From Molossus alvarezi (Eukaryota > Chordata > Mammalia > Chiroptera > Molossidae): a DNA stretch of 64,000 nucleotides. The notes below the pieces were generated by a model. The model was not told the origin of the DNA, searched no databases, and was given only the letters and a program-made list of their open reading frames with translations. This document shows positions 1 to 11,932 of this stretch, piece by piece (the first letter of the stretch is position 1; every line of letters begins with the position of its first letter). The translations under genes and the position numbers were made by a program. Where the stretch lies: assembly GCA_037176705.1 (NCBI GenBank), contig CM073887.1:61527001-61591000 (forward strand), in the 5' to 3' direction.

Positions 1-1072
1 AGGGACATGGGAGCAGGCACGGGGAGGCCGCCAGGGTCAGGAGAGGACAAGAGAGAGTCCAAGGCTGAGCTGAGGCAGGGCCAGAGGTGGCGGGAAGAGA
101 GCAAGAAGGAGTGGGTTCCTACAGGTCACATGAGGAGAGTGGAGTCCCCTTTGCATTTAGAGAAGCTGCGGGCTGGGACCACAGGAGGACTCCAGCTGTG
201 GTAAGGGGCGCCTGGTGTAGTCCACGGTTAGAGAAAGACCCTGGTTGGAGCTGCTTCAAGGGAGGGCCTAGGAATGTGAGTGTAGATCACCAGCGCAGAT
301 GAGTTGTCAGAGCTTCACTGCAGAACAGGGATTCGAAACCAGGCCAGTTCTGCCCCCCAGGGCACACTCAACAATGTCACCACTGACATTTGATTGTCAC
401 CTCTGGGGGGATGGGTACAACTAGCATCTGGTGGATCAAGGCCAGGATGCTGCTCAACATCCTACAATACAGTACAGAGGATGAAACCACCTCCGAAAAT
501 GACCTGCAGTGTCAGCAATGCTGCTGAGAAGCCCTGGAGGAGAGAGGAACTGGCCTGGAGGGCGAGAGGAAGGCAGGCGGGTGAGCAAGTGTTTGTAGAT
601 GGAGCAGAGCAGGGGACATGAGGAGGCAGGAGAGTGAGGAGAACCTGGATGTGAACACCATGATTAGTTAACTTAGAAGGTGAGACTCAGAGGTGGGCCA
701 GGTAGGAGGCCACCCTTGTACTCCCAGAAAGGATGAAGGTTGTAGAATTGCTGAAAGTTAGAGAAAAACCCTCTTTCAAATCCCTGCTGTGGCATGCCTG
801 CCTCCTGAACATCCACTCCTTGCTAGCATCCCCCCAGTAACAGGGAGCTCACCCCTCATTAGGCCCCCAGTATGGTGTCTGGGAGGCTTAGGGTTGTGGG
901 TGGCGTCTGCAGTCCTGTCTGGCATCTTCTCTGTAGCCCCAGGACTTTAGACCATCAGGAGTTCTCCCCACAATAAGTCTTACTCCCAGTTTTTGATCGA
1001 GTTCCTCCCCTGGGAAGGCCCAAGAGGCCCAGGGCAGCATCTCAGCCATATCTTTCTCACACTCACTCCCAG
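1..1072 (+). other. FCHO1: FCHO1 intron sequence
   Basis: No exon that I can support. Purine-rich unique sequence upstream of the first recognised exon. Confidence 0.6.
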
Positions 1073-1185
1073 ACCTGAGGCCCGTACCTGCCGACCTTAC
1101 AGCCATGGAGGGCCCGGCAGCTCGACCCCGGAGACCCCACTCCAGGAAGGTGTCCTGCCCCTTCATGAACAGCAACGGGGATCTG
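1073..1185 (+). CDS. FCHO1: FCHO1 exon (linker before mu-homology domain)
   Basis: Starts after an AG at 1071-1072 with two bases completing a codon, then 37 codons including [19 protein letters not shown], and ends at a GTAGGG donor. It encodes the low-complexity linker. The 5' boundary is the least certain of the FCHO1 exons, because a second AG lies nearby. Confidence 0.72.
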
Positions 1186-4100
1186 GTAGGGTGAGGGAGC
1201 ATGGCAGGAGCTGGGCTGGGGTTGCCTCCAGGATCAGCATCAGGACATTGCTCCTTGGGTGTTTACAACCCAGCCTATCTCCTTCCCTTCCAGTCTCATT
1301 CTCTGAGCTCCTCCCCACTGGGCTCTTCAGTCCCCAGCACTGTCCCAGAACGTTCCAGCTTCTCATCCCAGGCAGGACACGGTACATGTGGGTTTCACCT
1401 TCTCTGGTCTGGGGTGGGGGCTAAGTGATACAATAGAGGCTCTATTGGCAGAGGGCAGGTTCTGGAGCCTGAAACCTGTGCTCACTCTCTCTGACTGCCC
1501 TTTATTCCCTCCTGACCGCCCCAGGAATCTCCCGGGGCCCGAGCCCTGTGGTCCTGGGTTCACAGGATGCCCTGCCCGTGGCCACCGTCTTCACTGAGTA
1601 TGTCCATGCCTACTTCCGTGGCCACAGCCCTAGGTATGCGGTGCTGGGGGACAGTATGGACAGTGAGAGGCAAACAGGGCTCCCTGGGGGCTGTGTCTGG
1701 GTTCCAGCAGGGACAGCCTTCAGATGTGTTTCATGACCCACTTTACCATGGAAGGGCCTCGAACACTAAGCTGGACAACAAGGCCCCTCTCCTTAAGGGC
1801 AGTGGGAGCAACAGAGGGCATTGGAACAGGGCTAGGCATTGTGTGTGGTCACAGTTTAGAGGAACTCCTGCAGCTACTGTGGGCATCAACCTGAGGGAGG
1901 AGACCGGAGACCAGTCCCATGGAGGAGGTGGGTGAAGGGTGAACTGAGGGACCAGGGATAGTCTGGGGGCAATGCCCAGAAGAAAAGAACTTCAAGTCAA
2001 ACCAAAAAAAAAGGAAGAGAGGCCTTGGCTGGTTTTTCTCAGTGGTTAGAGCATCAGCCCACGGACCAATGAGTCTCGGGTTCGATTCTGGTCAAGGGCA
2101 CGTACCTCAGTTGTGGTTTGTCCCCGGCCCTGGTCAGGGTCATGCGGGACACAACCAATCGATGTGTCCCTCTCACATCAATGTTTCTCTCTCTCCCTCC
2201 CTCCCGCTCTATCTGAAAATAGTTGGGACAATATCTTCAAATGAGGATTTAAAAAAAAAAAAAAAAAAAAAGGAGGAAGAGAGCATTAGATCTGAAACCC
2301 ACCTGAGGACAGTTAAAAAACTGAATTTTCGTTGTGAACTTCCTGGTGGCCTAGGGGTAAAGAGAACGAGGGAAAGAGGTGCTCCTGCCTCCTTTGGCCC
2401 AGTGTGGATTCTTCCTGGTGCCTGGATTTTTGTTCAGGAAGGGATATAAGGGGAGGAGGCTGGGGGTAAGGATGCTAGACATAGTCAGGGCCTTGCGCTG
2501 CTGCAGACCCAGGGAGCCACAGACTACAGTGGAGCCAGGAGGGAGGGAAGGATGAGGTGCCAGGCAGAGCCCTGAGCCAAAGCCCAGTCCCCCCATCTCT
2601 CACCCAGCTGCCTGGCTCGAGTCACTGGGGAGCTGACCATGACCTTCCCAGCTGGCATTGTGCGTGTATTCAGCGGGACGCCCCCGCCACCGGTCCTCAG
2701 CTTCCGTCTTGTACACACAGCCCCCATCGAGCACTTCCAGCCCAACGCTGACCTGCTCTTCAGGTACTGTTGGGTGGAGGGAGGCCAGAACAGGGGTCCC
2801 AGAGCCTCGTGGGGCCCAGGACCTCCCCAGCCACAAATTCCTCCCTGCCTCCCAAAATTTGCTGTGTCCTTGGCAAGTCCCCCCCTCTCTCTGGGTCTCA
2901 CTTTTCTGCCCTCGTTCGCTTCCCCCACGACCACATTTTGCTGGATGACCCAGAAAATCAGCATCTTTAGGAAGCCCTTAGGGTAGGTGGGATGCTGGGG
3001 ACCCTGAGAAGACTTCTGAGGGTGGCAGTAATTATTCCGGGTCTCTGCAGTGACCCTTCCCAGAGCGACCCTGAGACCAAAGACTTCTGGCTCAACATGA
3101 CAGCCCTGACCGAGGCACTGCAGCGCCAGGCAGAGCAGAATCCAGCTGCCTCCTACTATAATATAGTGCTGCTGCGGTACCAGGTGGCCTGGTGGATGGG
3201 ATGGGCAGAGGCGGCAGGGAGGGGATAGTGGATGGGCACAGGGAGGGGATGGGCAGGGCAGAGGTAACAGGGAAGGGATGGGGCGGGGGCAGGGTAGGCA
3301 GAGAGTAAATGGTGGCCGGATAGGCTGTGTAGAGAACCAGGTCTCATCATTATGCACATTAGAAGTGCCCCTCCCAGGACCTTTCACTGGTACCTGTCTA
3401 CAGACTTTATTAGAATGGGGCCCTCCCCTGCCCTCTGCTGGAAGTGTGGTGTAATGCAGACTCCTATCTGCAGTCTCCAGGAAAGCGTCTCTTGGCGGGG
3501 GTGTGTGCAATGCAGACTCAAGCTGGAGCTGGTTGATAGTGCACAGTGTGGCAGGACTGGATGGCCCAAGTTATGTTGTCTCTCCTGTTCTCTTTCTAGT
3601 TCTCCCGCCCGGGTCCCCAATCTGTGCCTCTGCAGCTGAGCGCCCACTGGCAGTGTGAGGCAACCCTCACTCAGGTCTCGGTGGAGTACAGTTACCGGCC
3701 CGGTGCCACGGCTGTGCCCACGCCACTCACCAATGTCCAGATCCTGCTGCCTGTGGGAGAGCCTGTGACCAATGTCCGCCTGCAGCCAGCTGCCACCTGG
3801 TGAGGGCATGTGGAAGTCCTAGAGAAGCTCAGCGGTGCCCCTGAATCTCCCAACCCTCCCCTTGATTAAGCAACTAAAGGATCCGCCCTGGACTAACCCG
3901 TCACTGTGAGCATGTACTGCTTACAGCTGAGGGTGCTATTATTAAACAGTAATAATATCTGGCACAGAGAATTTCCTCTGTGTCAGGCGTGTTCCATGGG
4001 CTCTGCACATACCAATTGGCTTAAGGCTCTTAGCAATCCCTCTGGGTGTAGTCTGCCATCATCTGCATTTATGGAAGGGGAAACTGAGGCACAGGGAGGC

Positions 4101-5447
4101 TAACTTGCTTATCTACAATCACATCAGGATTTGAATCCAGCCCCAATGTGCCTTTGTTTTGTATAAAGGATAGAACCTGCCACAAAGAAGCCAGACTTAT
4201 AAGACCAAATGCATCACCTAAAATGCTGTAAGGCTGCGGGGTCCTTGGGGACCAGCGGCTCCACATCCCACCCCTGTTTCATAGATGGGGAAATTGAGGC
4301 AGGGGAGGGGACTTGGCTTGATTGGGTCATATAGCTGAGAGGCAACTGAGCTGGGACTCTGGGTTCTAAGTGTTCTTTCTGAGGTTGACCTGACCAAGCT
4401 TCTTTTGATGCCAGGAACTTGGAGGAGAAACGGCTCCTATGGAAGCTTCCAGATGTGTCTGAGGCAGGGGGTGAGTTATGGTTGTACATCAGGTCTCAAG
4501 GGTCTCAGGTAGGAGGCTTATTTAAACTGGGGAGAGTTGGGGGTATGCTGGGGATAGGGAAGTATGGACATGTAGACAGGCTTGGAAGCGCTTTGACAAA
4601 GCTGGAGGAGAGGCATACTGGGAGTGGGCACAGCAGGTGCAAAGGCCCTGAGACAGGACTCCTTTGCAAACTACACACAGTCTCTTGGGGCCAAAGGAAA
4701 AGGGTGCAGGGGCACAAGCGGAGGGCAGAGGGGCAGAGAGGCCACAAGTCAAAGCAGGGCCAAGGAAGAGTCTTGGTCACAGTGGGACTGGGGCCAGGGA
4801 TGGGATACAGCTGACCTCAGGCCTCCTTAGGCTCTGGCCGTCTGTCTGCCAGCTGGGAGCCGTGCTCAGGGCCCAGCATGCCCAGCCCCGTGGCTGCTCA
4901 GTTCACCAGCGAAGGGGCCACTCTGTCGGGCGTGGACCTGGAGCTGGTGGGCAGTGGCTACCGCATGTCACTGGTAAAGAGAAGGTTCGCCACAGGTATG
5001 CCCCCTCTCTACTGCCCACATCTTCCAGGGAGCCAGGCCTATACTGTGGTCAAGCTCCACCCCCTGCTTCCGCCAGGATGCAGAGGATGGGGGAGGCATT
5101 TGGGGTGTTTGGGAAGGATAGGTGGGTGTCAGGTCTGAAAACCCAGAGTGGGGTGGTCACAGGCAGGGAGGGGTAGACAAGGTCCCATGGGAGGGGTCAG
5201 GAAGGAAGGTGAATATTTATGGGCTGTCCCCTGGAGGGTGGATGTCCTTGCAAGGATCCAAGGCCCTGAACCAGAAGCAATAATAACCTCACCCCACTCT
5301 CCTGCCCCCACAAGGGGCTGCTGGGGTCCGTGGGGCAGTGGGTTAAGGAATGTTTTGAGAAAGATTGGGGGTCCCAGAGTAGGGACAAGCGACCCTCCTC
5401 CCACTCACGGCCTCACCCCCACAGGGATGTACCTGGTGAGCTGCTGA
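1073..5447 (+). CDS. FCHO1: FCHO1, 3' part of gene (nine exons, C-terminal muniscin domain)
   Basis: FCHO1 is an F-BAR/muniscin protein that helps start clathrin-coated pits at the plasma membrane. Its C-terminal mu-homology domain binds EPS15-type scaffold proteins and cargo. Nine exons (1073-1185, 1294-1381, 1525-1633, 2608-2763, 3051-3183, 3600-3799, 4415-4470, 4831-4995, 5425-5447) join in frame to 346 codons plus TGA. Diagnostic stretches include [58 protein letters not shown] and the C-terminus [11 protein letters not shown]. All junctions are GT/AG and phases agree. The N-terminal F-BAR part and earlier exons lie upstream of the window. No frameshift or stop is seen. FCHO2 is the paralogue, but the C-terminus and the neighbouring B3GNT3 favour FCHO1. 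Confidence 0.96.
1294..1381 (+). CDS. FCHO1: FCHO1 exon (serine-rich linker)
   Basis: 88 nt after a CTTCCAG acceptor. It encodes a Ser-rich stretch ([12 protein letters not shown] to SSQAGH) plus one base, with a GTACAT donor. The phase fits the next exon exactly. Confidence 0.85.
1525..1633 (+). CDS. FCHO1: FCHO1 exon (start of mu-homology domain)
   Basis: 109 nt encoding [20 protein letters not shown] and then [14 protein letters not shown]. This is the first strand and helix of the muniscin domain. Acceptor CCCCAG, donor GTATGC. Confidence 0.95.
2021..2271 (+). mobile_element. Ves SINE (older subfamily) in FCHO1 intron
   Basis: tRNA-derived head with A and B box-like segments, then a CT-rich body and an A20 tail. 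It is flanked by GGAAGAGA-like duplications. Confidence 0.88.
2608..2763 (+). CDS. FCHO1: FCHO1 exon (mu-homology domain)
   Basis: 156 nt encoding [20 protein letters not shown] through [12 protein letters not shown]. The split serine codon AG|C joins the preceding exon and AG|T joins the next. Acceptor CACCCAG, donor GTACTG. Confidence 0.96.
3051..3183 (+). CDS. FCHO1: FCHO1 exon (mu-homology domain)
   Basis: 133 nt encoding [16 protein letters not shown] and then [14 protein letters not shown] to VLLRYQ. Acceptor CTCTGCAG, donor GTGGCC. Confidence 0.96.
3600..3799 (+). CDS. FCHO1: FCHO1 exon (mu-homology domain)
   Basis: 200 nt encoding [19 protein letters not shown] through [20 protein letters not shown]. 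It ends inside a tryptophan codon (TG|G). Acceptor TTTCTAG, donor GTGAGG. Confidence 0.96.
3925..4140 (+). repeat. MIR/L2-like ancient repeat
   Basis: Contains a GGGGAAACTGAGGCACAGGG core and flanking sequence typical of old mammalian interspersed repeats, in an FCHO1 intron. Recognised by eye only. Confidence 0.5.
4415..4470 (+). CDS. FCHO1: FCHO1 exon (mu-homology domain)
   Basis: Short 56-nt exon encoding [18 protein letters not shown]. Donor GTGAGT. The phase is consistent on both sides. Confidence 0.94.
4831..4995 (+). CDS. FCHO1: FCHO1 exon (mu-homology domain)
   Basis: 165 nt encoding [30 protein letters not shown] and [15 protein letters not shown]. Acceptor CTCCTTAG, donor GTATGC. 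Confidence 0.96.
5425..5447 (+). CDS. FCHO1: FCHO1 last coding exon
   Basis: After CCCCACAG, two bases complete a Gly codon, then MYLVSC and TGA. This is the conserved muniscin C-terminus. Confidence 0.96.
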
Positions 5448-5710
5448 GCCTGGGAAGCTGACAAGCCCGCTGGCCCCAGCTCTGCAGAGTCCTGGTGCTT
5501 GGTGATGGCTCCCTGCCTGCCTGCCGGATCCTGGGGTCCCAACCTGGCCTCCTCCAAGGCCCTGGCTCTGTGGAGAGGAGCCCCATGCCCAGCCTGGCTG
5601 AGCATGAGATTCACTCCTGGTCATACCAACTCCCACACAGGTCCTTGGACTTTTAATGTTCTTTGAATAAACACTTTATTTTCTAATAAAATCATTTTCC
5701 TGCTCCTGGA
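5448..5710 (+). other. FCHO1: FCHO1 3' UTR with two poly(A) signals
   Basis: Non-coding stretch after the FCHO1 stop. Two AATAAA hexamers lie at 5666-5671 and 5685-5690, 13 bases apart, and cleavage is expected shortly after. The exact cleavage site is inferred. Confidence 0.8.
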
Positions 5711-6164
5711 AGTTTCCTTACCATTGCCAGAGAGGAAAAGAAGAGAAGATGGATGTGTGGAGGAGATCTAACATCCCTGATGTTCCCCCTTCTTCCCCCC
5801 ACCCACTCCCACCTAGGCTGCGTAGAGTGACGCTAGGGCAGAAAAAGCCAGATACAGACATCCCCAGACCCATGGACACCTCCTGTCCCATGGACTCAGA
5901 ACTGAGCTGGTGGAAGGAACAAGGACTAGAGGAACCTGGGGGTTTGGGGGTGTCAGGAAGACTTCCTAAGGAGGGGGTATTCTAAATGGGGCTTTGAGGT
6001 AGGAATATAAGGTTGTGAGATGGGGATGGGCACCCCAGACAGGGAGATAGTGAGTTGTGAGTTCCTTGAGAAAGCAATTAGTCAATCTATGAATATCAAT
6101 TGAGTACCTACTGTATGCCAGGCAGTAAGGACCCAACTGAGCAGGAGAAAGCAGCTGTAAGCCA

Positions 6165-6330
6165 AAAGCCTAGGTTTAGAGCCTTCTTGGTGGCTGTGTG
6201 ACTTTGAGCAAAGTAACTTGACCTCTCTGGGCCTCAGTTTCCTCAGCTGGGTGGCTGAGGGCAGATCACACGCTTCAACAGGCCCTGGTACAGAGGAAGC
6301 ATCTCAACAGTGCTGGTAGCTTTTCATTGA
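6165..6330 (+). repeat. MIR fragment
   Basis: Carries the MIR core (TGTGTGACTTTGAGCAAAGT ... CTCTGGGCCTCAGTTTCCTC). The rest of the FCHO1-B3GNT3 intergenic interval 5711-6800 shows no gene. Confidence 0.7.
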
Positions 6331-6905
6331 TGGGAGCTAGAGAAGGGGTGGGCCTCAGTGCAGGTGGGCAAAAGTGGCCTGATTGGGGCCCAGGACATGC
6401 ATGGTAACCAGCATACTGTGGTGGGGAGCAGATTTGAGCTCAGTGGAAATTCCTGGGTTCTACCCATGTCATAGGCCCCTGTATGAGGGGATACTATTCA
6501 TCACCACCTCCTGGTGGCTTTAATTTGCTTTCTTTGGGTCACAAGTGAGGTTGTTCATCTTTTAAAACAAAATATTTACCAAGTGTGGTCTTTTTAACTG
6601 CCTGGCCATCCAGAACTGGTGTGACATGTGGCAGGAGGAAGGTTGGGATGCCTATTGAACTTGCTAACCCAGGGTGGGTAGGCTGGCATTTTATGATACC
6701 CCAATCTCCCATGCCTGGGAAGCCCAAAACCTCACAGAGGGACACAAAGTGATTAGGTCACTTGCCAGGAGCCACCCCAGTTGGTGAGTGGTGTAGTTGG
6801 GACTTTTTTTTAAATGAAGGTGAAATTCACATAACAAAATTAATCATTTATAGTGACCAATTGAGTAGCATTTTGCATATTCACAATGTTGTGCAACCAC
6901 CGCCT

Positions 6906-7506
6906 TGATAAAGACTAACTGGGCCCTGGCCGGTTTGGCTCAGTGGTTTGAGCGTCGGCCTGCAGTCCAGACAGACCGGGGTTCGGTTCCCGCTAAGGGC
7001 ATGTACCTCGGTTGCAGTTTGTCCCCCACCCTGGTTGGGTCATGCAGGTGGCAACCACTTGATGTGTCCCTTTCACGTTGATGTTTCTCTCTCTCTATCT
7101 CTCTTCCTCTCTCTCCCTCCCACTCTATCTGAACAAAAAACGAAAAAATGTCTTCGGGTGAGGATTAAAAAAAAAAAAAAAAAGACTAACTGGAACCGTA
7201 AGTAAACAATCAGTCTGAAGGTCTATGGAAGGAACTGGGGCTTATGAAAGTTCTTGTAAATCATGAGAATCTCGCATACTGGAATCCTGCAGGAAGAACT
7301 CTGTGTTTATAATAAAGCTCTATGGTTCTAAAGTCCCCTTCTCTTAACTTCCTTTTCCCTTGTATAAATATTCCGCCATCTCGGCACACGGGCCAGAGTG
7401 TGCACTAGGCTTGCCATACCTGCACGCACTGGGTTGCAACCCTTTATTTTCCCAAATAAATCCTTTGGTGATGAAACACCTAGTTGATACTATTTGTCAG
7501 TTGACA
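6906..7506 (+). mobile_element. Probable solo LTR inside the L1
   Basis: The L1 text breaks off and resumes around this block. It runs TG...CA, with a TATAAAT box near 7365 and two AATAAA-type signals, and is flanked by near-matching 4-mers (GCCT/ACCT). It contains the SINE at 6923-7183. Net length is about 340 bp. The boundaries are inferred. Confidence 0.5.
6923..7183 (+). mobile_element. Ves SINE with 13-bp TSD
   Basis: Full-length element. AAAGACTAACTGG occurs directly before it and again at 7181-7193. It has the Ves 3' signature TCTTCGGGTGAGGATT plus A tail. Confidence 0.95.
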
Positions 7507-7529
7507 ACCTCTAGTTTCAAAACATTCCA

Positions 7530-7767
7530 CCCTGGCCGGTTTGGTTCAGCAGTTAGAGCATCAGCCTGCGGTCTGGAGAGACCCGGGTTCGGTTCCCGCT
7601 AAGGGCACGTACTTCAGTTACAGTTTGTCCCCGGCCCTGGTTGGGTCATGCGGGTGGCAGCCACTCAATGTGAACCTTTCACATTGATGTTTCTCTCTCT
7701 CTCTCTCCCTCCCACTCTATCTGAACAAAATATCAAAAAATGTCCTTGGGTGAGGATAAAAAAAAAA
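7530..7767 (+). mobile_element. Ves SINE with TSD
   Basis: Full-length Ves. TCAAAACATTCCA precedes it (7517-7529) and follows it (7768-7780). Confidence 0.95.
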
Positions 7768-8849
7768 TCAAAACATTCCATCACCCTCAAAGACGACCCC
7801 ATTCCCATGAGCAGTCACTCCCTATCCTCCCACCCCGCCCCCACCCCTGGCAACCACTGATCTGCTTTCTATCTCAATGGATTTGCCTGTTCTGGACATT
7901 TCATATAAACAGAATCACACACCACGTGGCCTTTTGCGTCTGGCTTCTTTCACTCAGTATGTTTTCAGGTCCATCCACATTGTCACTCCTCTTTGACTGA
8001 GTAATATACCACTGCGTATTTGAGCTACATTTTGTTCATTCTTCATCAGCTGATGGACACTTGGGTTTTTTCTACCTTTTGGTGATCATGACTAGCACTG
8101 CTATGAACATATGTGTGCAAGGATTGGTGTGAACACTTGTTTTGGATTATTTTTCATGGCTACCTAGGAGTGTAATTGCTGAGTAATCTGATAATAATAG
8201 TTCAGATTTGAACTGGAGCCCTTCAGTGTCAGAATCTGCCCTGGGATCTCTGGAGCCACTCTGGGGGTGGGAGGGTCTCTTTTCCTGGAACCCTAACAAG
8301 GTAAACCTGTTTCCTAAGGCCAGCAGGTACAGAACTGGGTACAGAACTCACTTCCTCCGCCCTGAATGCAGGATTAGATCCCTGGACCCAGATCTCCTGA
8401 CCCCAACCTGCCAAGAATAGAAATTTCTAGAGACTCAGAGAGACATTGCACTGGGTGAGTTGGGCCGGGGGTGGAGGAGTGGAGGGGTGTTGAATCTTCA
8501 AATGGGGCTTGCAACTTCCGGAATTTTTCCAAATGCCATGGCCTCTGTCTGGGTTCTCGGTTTTTAGGGTTTGCAAACTTCCAACCCCTTGCAGAGACCT
8601 GAAGAACCACTAGGTTCAAACTCTCCTTCAAACTCTCCTGCCCCTTTCTATCCATTTTCCACGTTGGACCAGCTCTGGGTGGGGCCCTGTGCCAGGGCTG
8701 AGAAGGTGCAGCTTGCACACCACCAGCGGTGGGGAGCTCACTATCTGACTGTGGGTTGGACTCAGGTGGGACTGTGAGCCCAGAGGACAAGGGAGGCCAG
8801 AAGAGGATAGAAGGCGGAGAGAACTGGGCCTGGAAGGGGAAAGGGGCGG

Positions 8850-9068
8850 GGCCGGGGAGGGAAGGAGGAGCCAGCTGGGGCAACCGACCAGTCAACAGGG
8901 AAGCAGCCCAGCTGGTGGCGGGGGAAGGTGGGGTGCCGGCAAGAGGCGAGGCTGCAAGTGAGGCAGGAAAGATCCAGGCCGGGGACCCTGGCTCATGCTC
9001 AGGTGAAACTTTCCCTCCTGGTCTCCAGCTAAGAGGAGCAGGTGTTGGAGACTGGGCCGTGTCTGGGG
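8850..9068 (+). promoter_or_regulatory. B3GNT3: GC-rich block, candidate B3GNT3 exon 1/promoter
   Basis: GC-rich sequence with GGGGCGGGGCCGGGG (Sp1-like) at about 8842, ending at a good splice-donor candidate GGG|GTGAGTGTTGG at 9069. The position upstream of the B3GNT3 coding exons fits a 5' non-coding exon. There is no transcript evidence, so this is a guess from composition and context. Confidence 0.33.
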
Positions 9069-10817
9069 GTGAGTGTTGGGGTTTCTCGAGGACCTGGTGG
9101 ATCCCCGTGGTGGGAGGGAGGAAGTGGGGGCTCCAGGGGTACCCCGGCAGGGTCTGGGTCAGGTCTCCTAGAGCTTTAACCGAGAACCTGCAAGGAGATC
9201 CTGAAGCCCACCCCCCTTACCCGTCTCAAAATAGCCGTGGCCCTCACTCATCCCTAATATAACCCTGGCTTTTCCAAGGCTTACTCGGACCTAGCTGGGA
9301 AGGAAGTCCCCCACGCCTGGGGGAGGAGGGAAACCGAGGCCACCTGGGACTCCGGCATCCATGACCCCTGCACTGTCCGGATAGACATAGTGAGGTGACC
9401 CTGGACCCCTGCCCCCACCCTGCCCTCCTCCCAAGATAGAGCGGGATCAGAAAGAGGAGTGGAGAGCTTTCTGTATGCTCTGGCCATTGCTATTACTGTT
9501 GTCTTCTTGTTGGTTTGTAGGGACACTGATTGGGAGGTTCTGGGCAGGTGTAACACCTAGGGCCCCAGGTGGGGTTTATTACTGTTACTTGAAGAAACTG
9601 CTGCTGACCTCCAGCCTCTTCCTTTGCCCCCAGCCCTGCCAGGCATTGGCCACATTTAGGCCTGAGGACCCCAGCTCACCCCTTCCCCTGGGGTTCAGAT
9701 CCCTGCTCAGCCAGTACCTAACTGTGTGTCTTGAGCAGGTTGTTCCTGGTCTCTAGACATGCCTCTGTTTCCCCTCTGTGAGGTAGGACAATGGCCCAGT
9801 TCCCTTTAGGATGTACAAGGTGTTCAGCAGGTAGAAACTTTCATGATTAGGGTACTTCTGGCCACTGGGGGACCTCGAGTGAGTGACTTTGGGTCTCTGA
9901 ACCTCACTTTCCCTAGGATTTCAAGCAGAGCTCATGGTGTGAGTGAAAGTGGTAAAGATGAAATTAATCAGTAAGACCTATAGCTGTTCAGTGGGTGTCC
10001 AGGGAACTTCAGCCATCACCATAACTATGTGAACAATAACTATTATTAGTATTATTACAATTACATCATTAGTTAGGTACTCAATCAACTTTTCCTCTGG
10101 ATCAGACTTTTTTTTTCATGGCCACTTTTCAGATGGGGAAACGGAAAAATACTCCACCCGACCCAGGCCAGGGCCTCCTGTCGTCCAGATCTGGGAGTCA
10201 GGGTCTAGGGGGAGTTGACTAGATTTGGAGCCAGCCCTGGGAGCTTCCCAGGAGGCAAGGCTGCTGCCACACCTGGCAGGGCTGAGGGGTCCAAAGAAAC
10301 AAGTGTGCCTCCTATGTCAGCCAGTTAGGCCCCAATGTGACCTAAGTGTGTGGCTGATGTTTACCCAGCCCAGCCTGACCCCTGTTTTTCCCTTCCCCTT
10401 ATCCCAAGGGCATGGTGGCCCCAAAGGTGTGGGGAAACCAAGAAGGGACCTCAGAGAGTCTCTGCTCTAGGCCAAAGCTCAGGGAATCCAGATAAGCCAG
10501 CTTGACCCCAGGATGTAAGATACCTCTGGGTGACTTCCTGCTGTACCCTCTAAGGTCCAGACTGGAGCAGCAACATGTCCCCACTCTCACACCCTGTGAA
10601 CCAGGAAGGATGCCCATTTTTATCCCTCCTGATGGGAGTCTAGCTGGGCTTGATTGCCCACCCCTCTCCATGAGTAGCTCACCACCAACATAGCAAACTA
10701 AAGGAAGTTCCACCAGGCAGTGGTTAAAGGCAGGAATTGGGTTTCCACTTGACCTTCCTTAAATGAGTTATTTGACCTCTCTGACCTCAGTTTCCCTATC
10801 CATAAAAAAAAAAAAAA
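9069..10817 (+). other. Unique sequence with MIR-like pieces
   Basis: No coding feature. MIR-like cores near 9700-9800 and 10735-10800. Probably B3GNT3 intron 1. Confidence 0.5.
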
Positions 10818-10975
10818 GCCCTGGCCGGTTTGGCTCAGCGGTTAGAGCGTTGGCCTGCGGTCCGGAGAGACTCGGGTTCGGTTCCCGCTACGGGCACGTA
10901 CTTCGGTTGCAGTTTGTCCCCGGCCCTGGTTGGTCGTGCGGGTGGCAGCCACTCGATGTGTCCCTTTCACATCGA

Positions 10976-11007
<32 letters not shown>

Positions 11008-11094
11008 CCCCTCCCTCCCTCCCTCCCTCCCACTCTATCTGTATAAAAATTGGAAAAATGTCCTCGGGTGAGGATAAAAAAAAAAAAAAAAAAA
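10818..11094 (+). mobile_element. Ves SINE
   Basis: Full-length consensus-like Ves, GCCCTGGCCGGTTTGGCTCA to TCCTCGGGTGAGGAT and a long A tail, with an expanded (CT)n. Confidence 0.95.
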
Positions 11095-11731
11095 GGCTGC
11101 CTTGGCCTTACCTTTCAGTGCAGGTGTGGAGTATAGATGAGCACATGGTGGAGAGGCCACACACAGGACCTGGTGAGTTAACTCTAATCCTGATCAGACT
11201 GCTCACTGTGTTCTCATTTGTGACATTGATCTCTGCGTGACAAAAAATCATGTGAAGATTGCAGGGCTCTTTGCACAAGGCCTGGAGGAGGGTCCTGATC
11301 AGCCTGAAGGTGTGGGGGTCCTTCAGGAGGTTCCCACGTGAAGGAACTATGAGACCTCAGTTTTCTAAACTAGGCAATAAGCCCAGAGAAGCCCTTTGGG
11401 ACACCTAGGGCAGGGAGTCCACTCTCAGATTCCTTTCTGGACTCTTCCCCAAAACAGTAACTTCTGCCATAGGGGAGGGGGCCAACTCATCCGGTGAGTC
11501 ACTTGTGTTAAGCCCTGTGACTAGAAACATAGGATATTAAGATCTAAAGGGTGCATACCACCCTTCTTCCACACCCAAGTGTTCATTGGTGTGAATGTCA
11601 GGTGTATGTTAGTATAAATCCACCTGCACATATGGTTTTACTAAAGCAGAGTCTGCATAGCACACCTTTTTAATGAATTATCTTTACTGGGTTTTTTCTT
11701 TCTTTTTTCCTGTTTATAAAAGCCACTCATG
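11095..11731. other. Unique intronic sequence
   Basis: No gene or clear repeat seen. Confidence 0.4.
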
Positions 11732-11932
11732 AGCCCTGGCTGCTTTGGCTCAGCGGTTAGAGTGTCAGCCTGCAGACTGAAGGGTCATGGGTTTGATTCT
11801 GGTCAAGGGCATGTTCCTGGGTTACAGGTTTGGTCCCTGGCCCCAGTCAGGGTCATGTGTGAGGCAACCAGTCGATGTGTCTCTCTCACATCAATGTTTC
11901 TCTCTTTCCCCCTTCCACTCTCTCTCTCTAAA
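11732..11932 (+). mobile_element. Ves SINE, older subfamily
   Basis: AAAAGCCACTCATG duplicated on both sides. The head is diverged and the tail short. Confidence 0.9.

Larger units (their letters stand above)
6805..8190 (-). repeat. Old L1 3' end, interrupted by an LTR and SINEs
   Basis: The plus strand shows the reverse complement of an L1 3' UTR: TGAAATTCACATAACAAAAT at the left, and from 7768 on TTTGCCTGTTCTGGACATTT and TATGTTTTCAGGTCCATCCA. The L1 text resumes after a foreign block (6906-7506) and again after the SINE at 7530-7767, so it is the oldest layer. Confidence 0.75.

Noticed and set aside
149..199. Exon-like 40-mer between TTTGCATTTAG and GTAAGG
   Set aside because: No recognisable FCHO1 peptide and no phase check possible, so not called.
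2524..3510. 328-codon minus-strand ORF opposite FCHO1 exons
   Set aside because: A shadow of conserved FCHO1 coding sequence and GC-rich introns. No known protein motif.
10818..11094. tRNA-like heads with A/B boxes, here and in about 40 places
   Set aside because: They sit inside SINEs with CT-rich bodies, A tails and TSDs. They are not tRNA genes.
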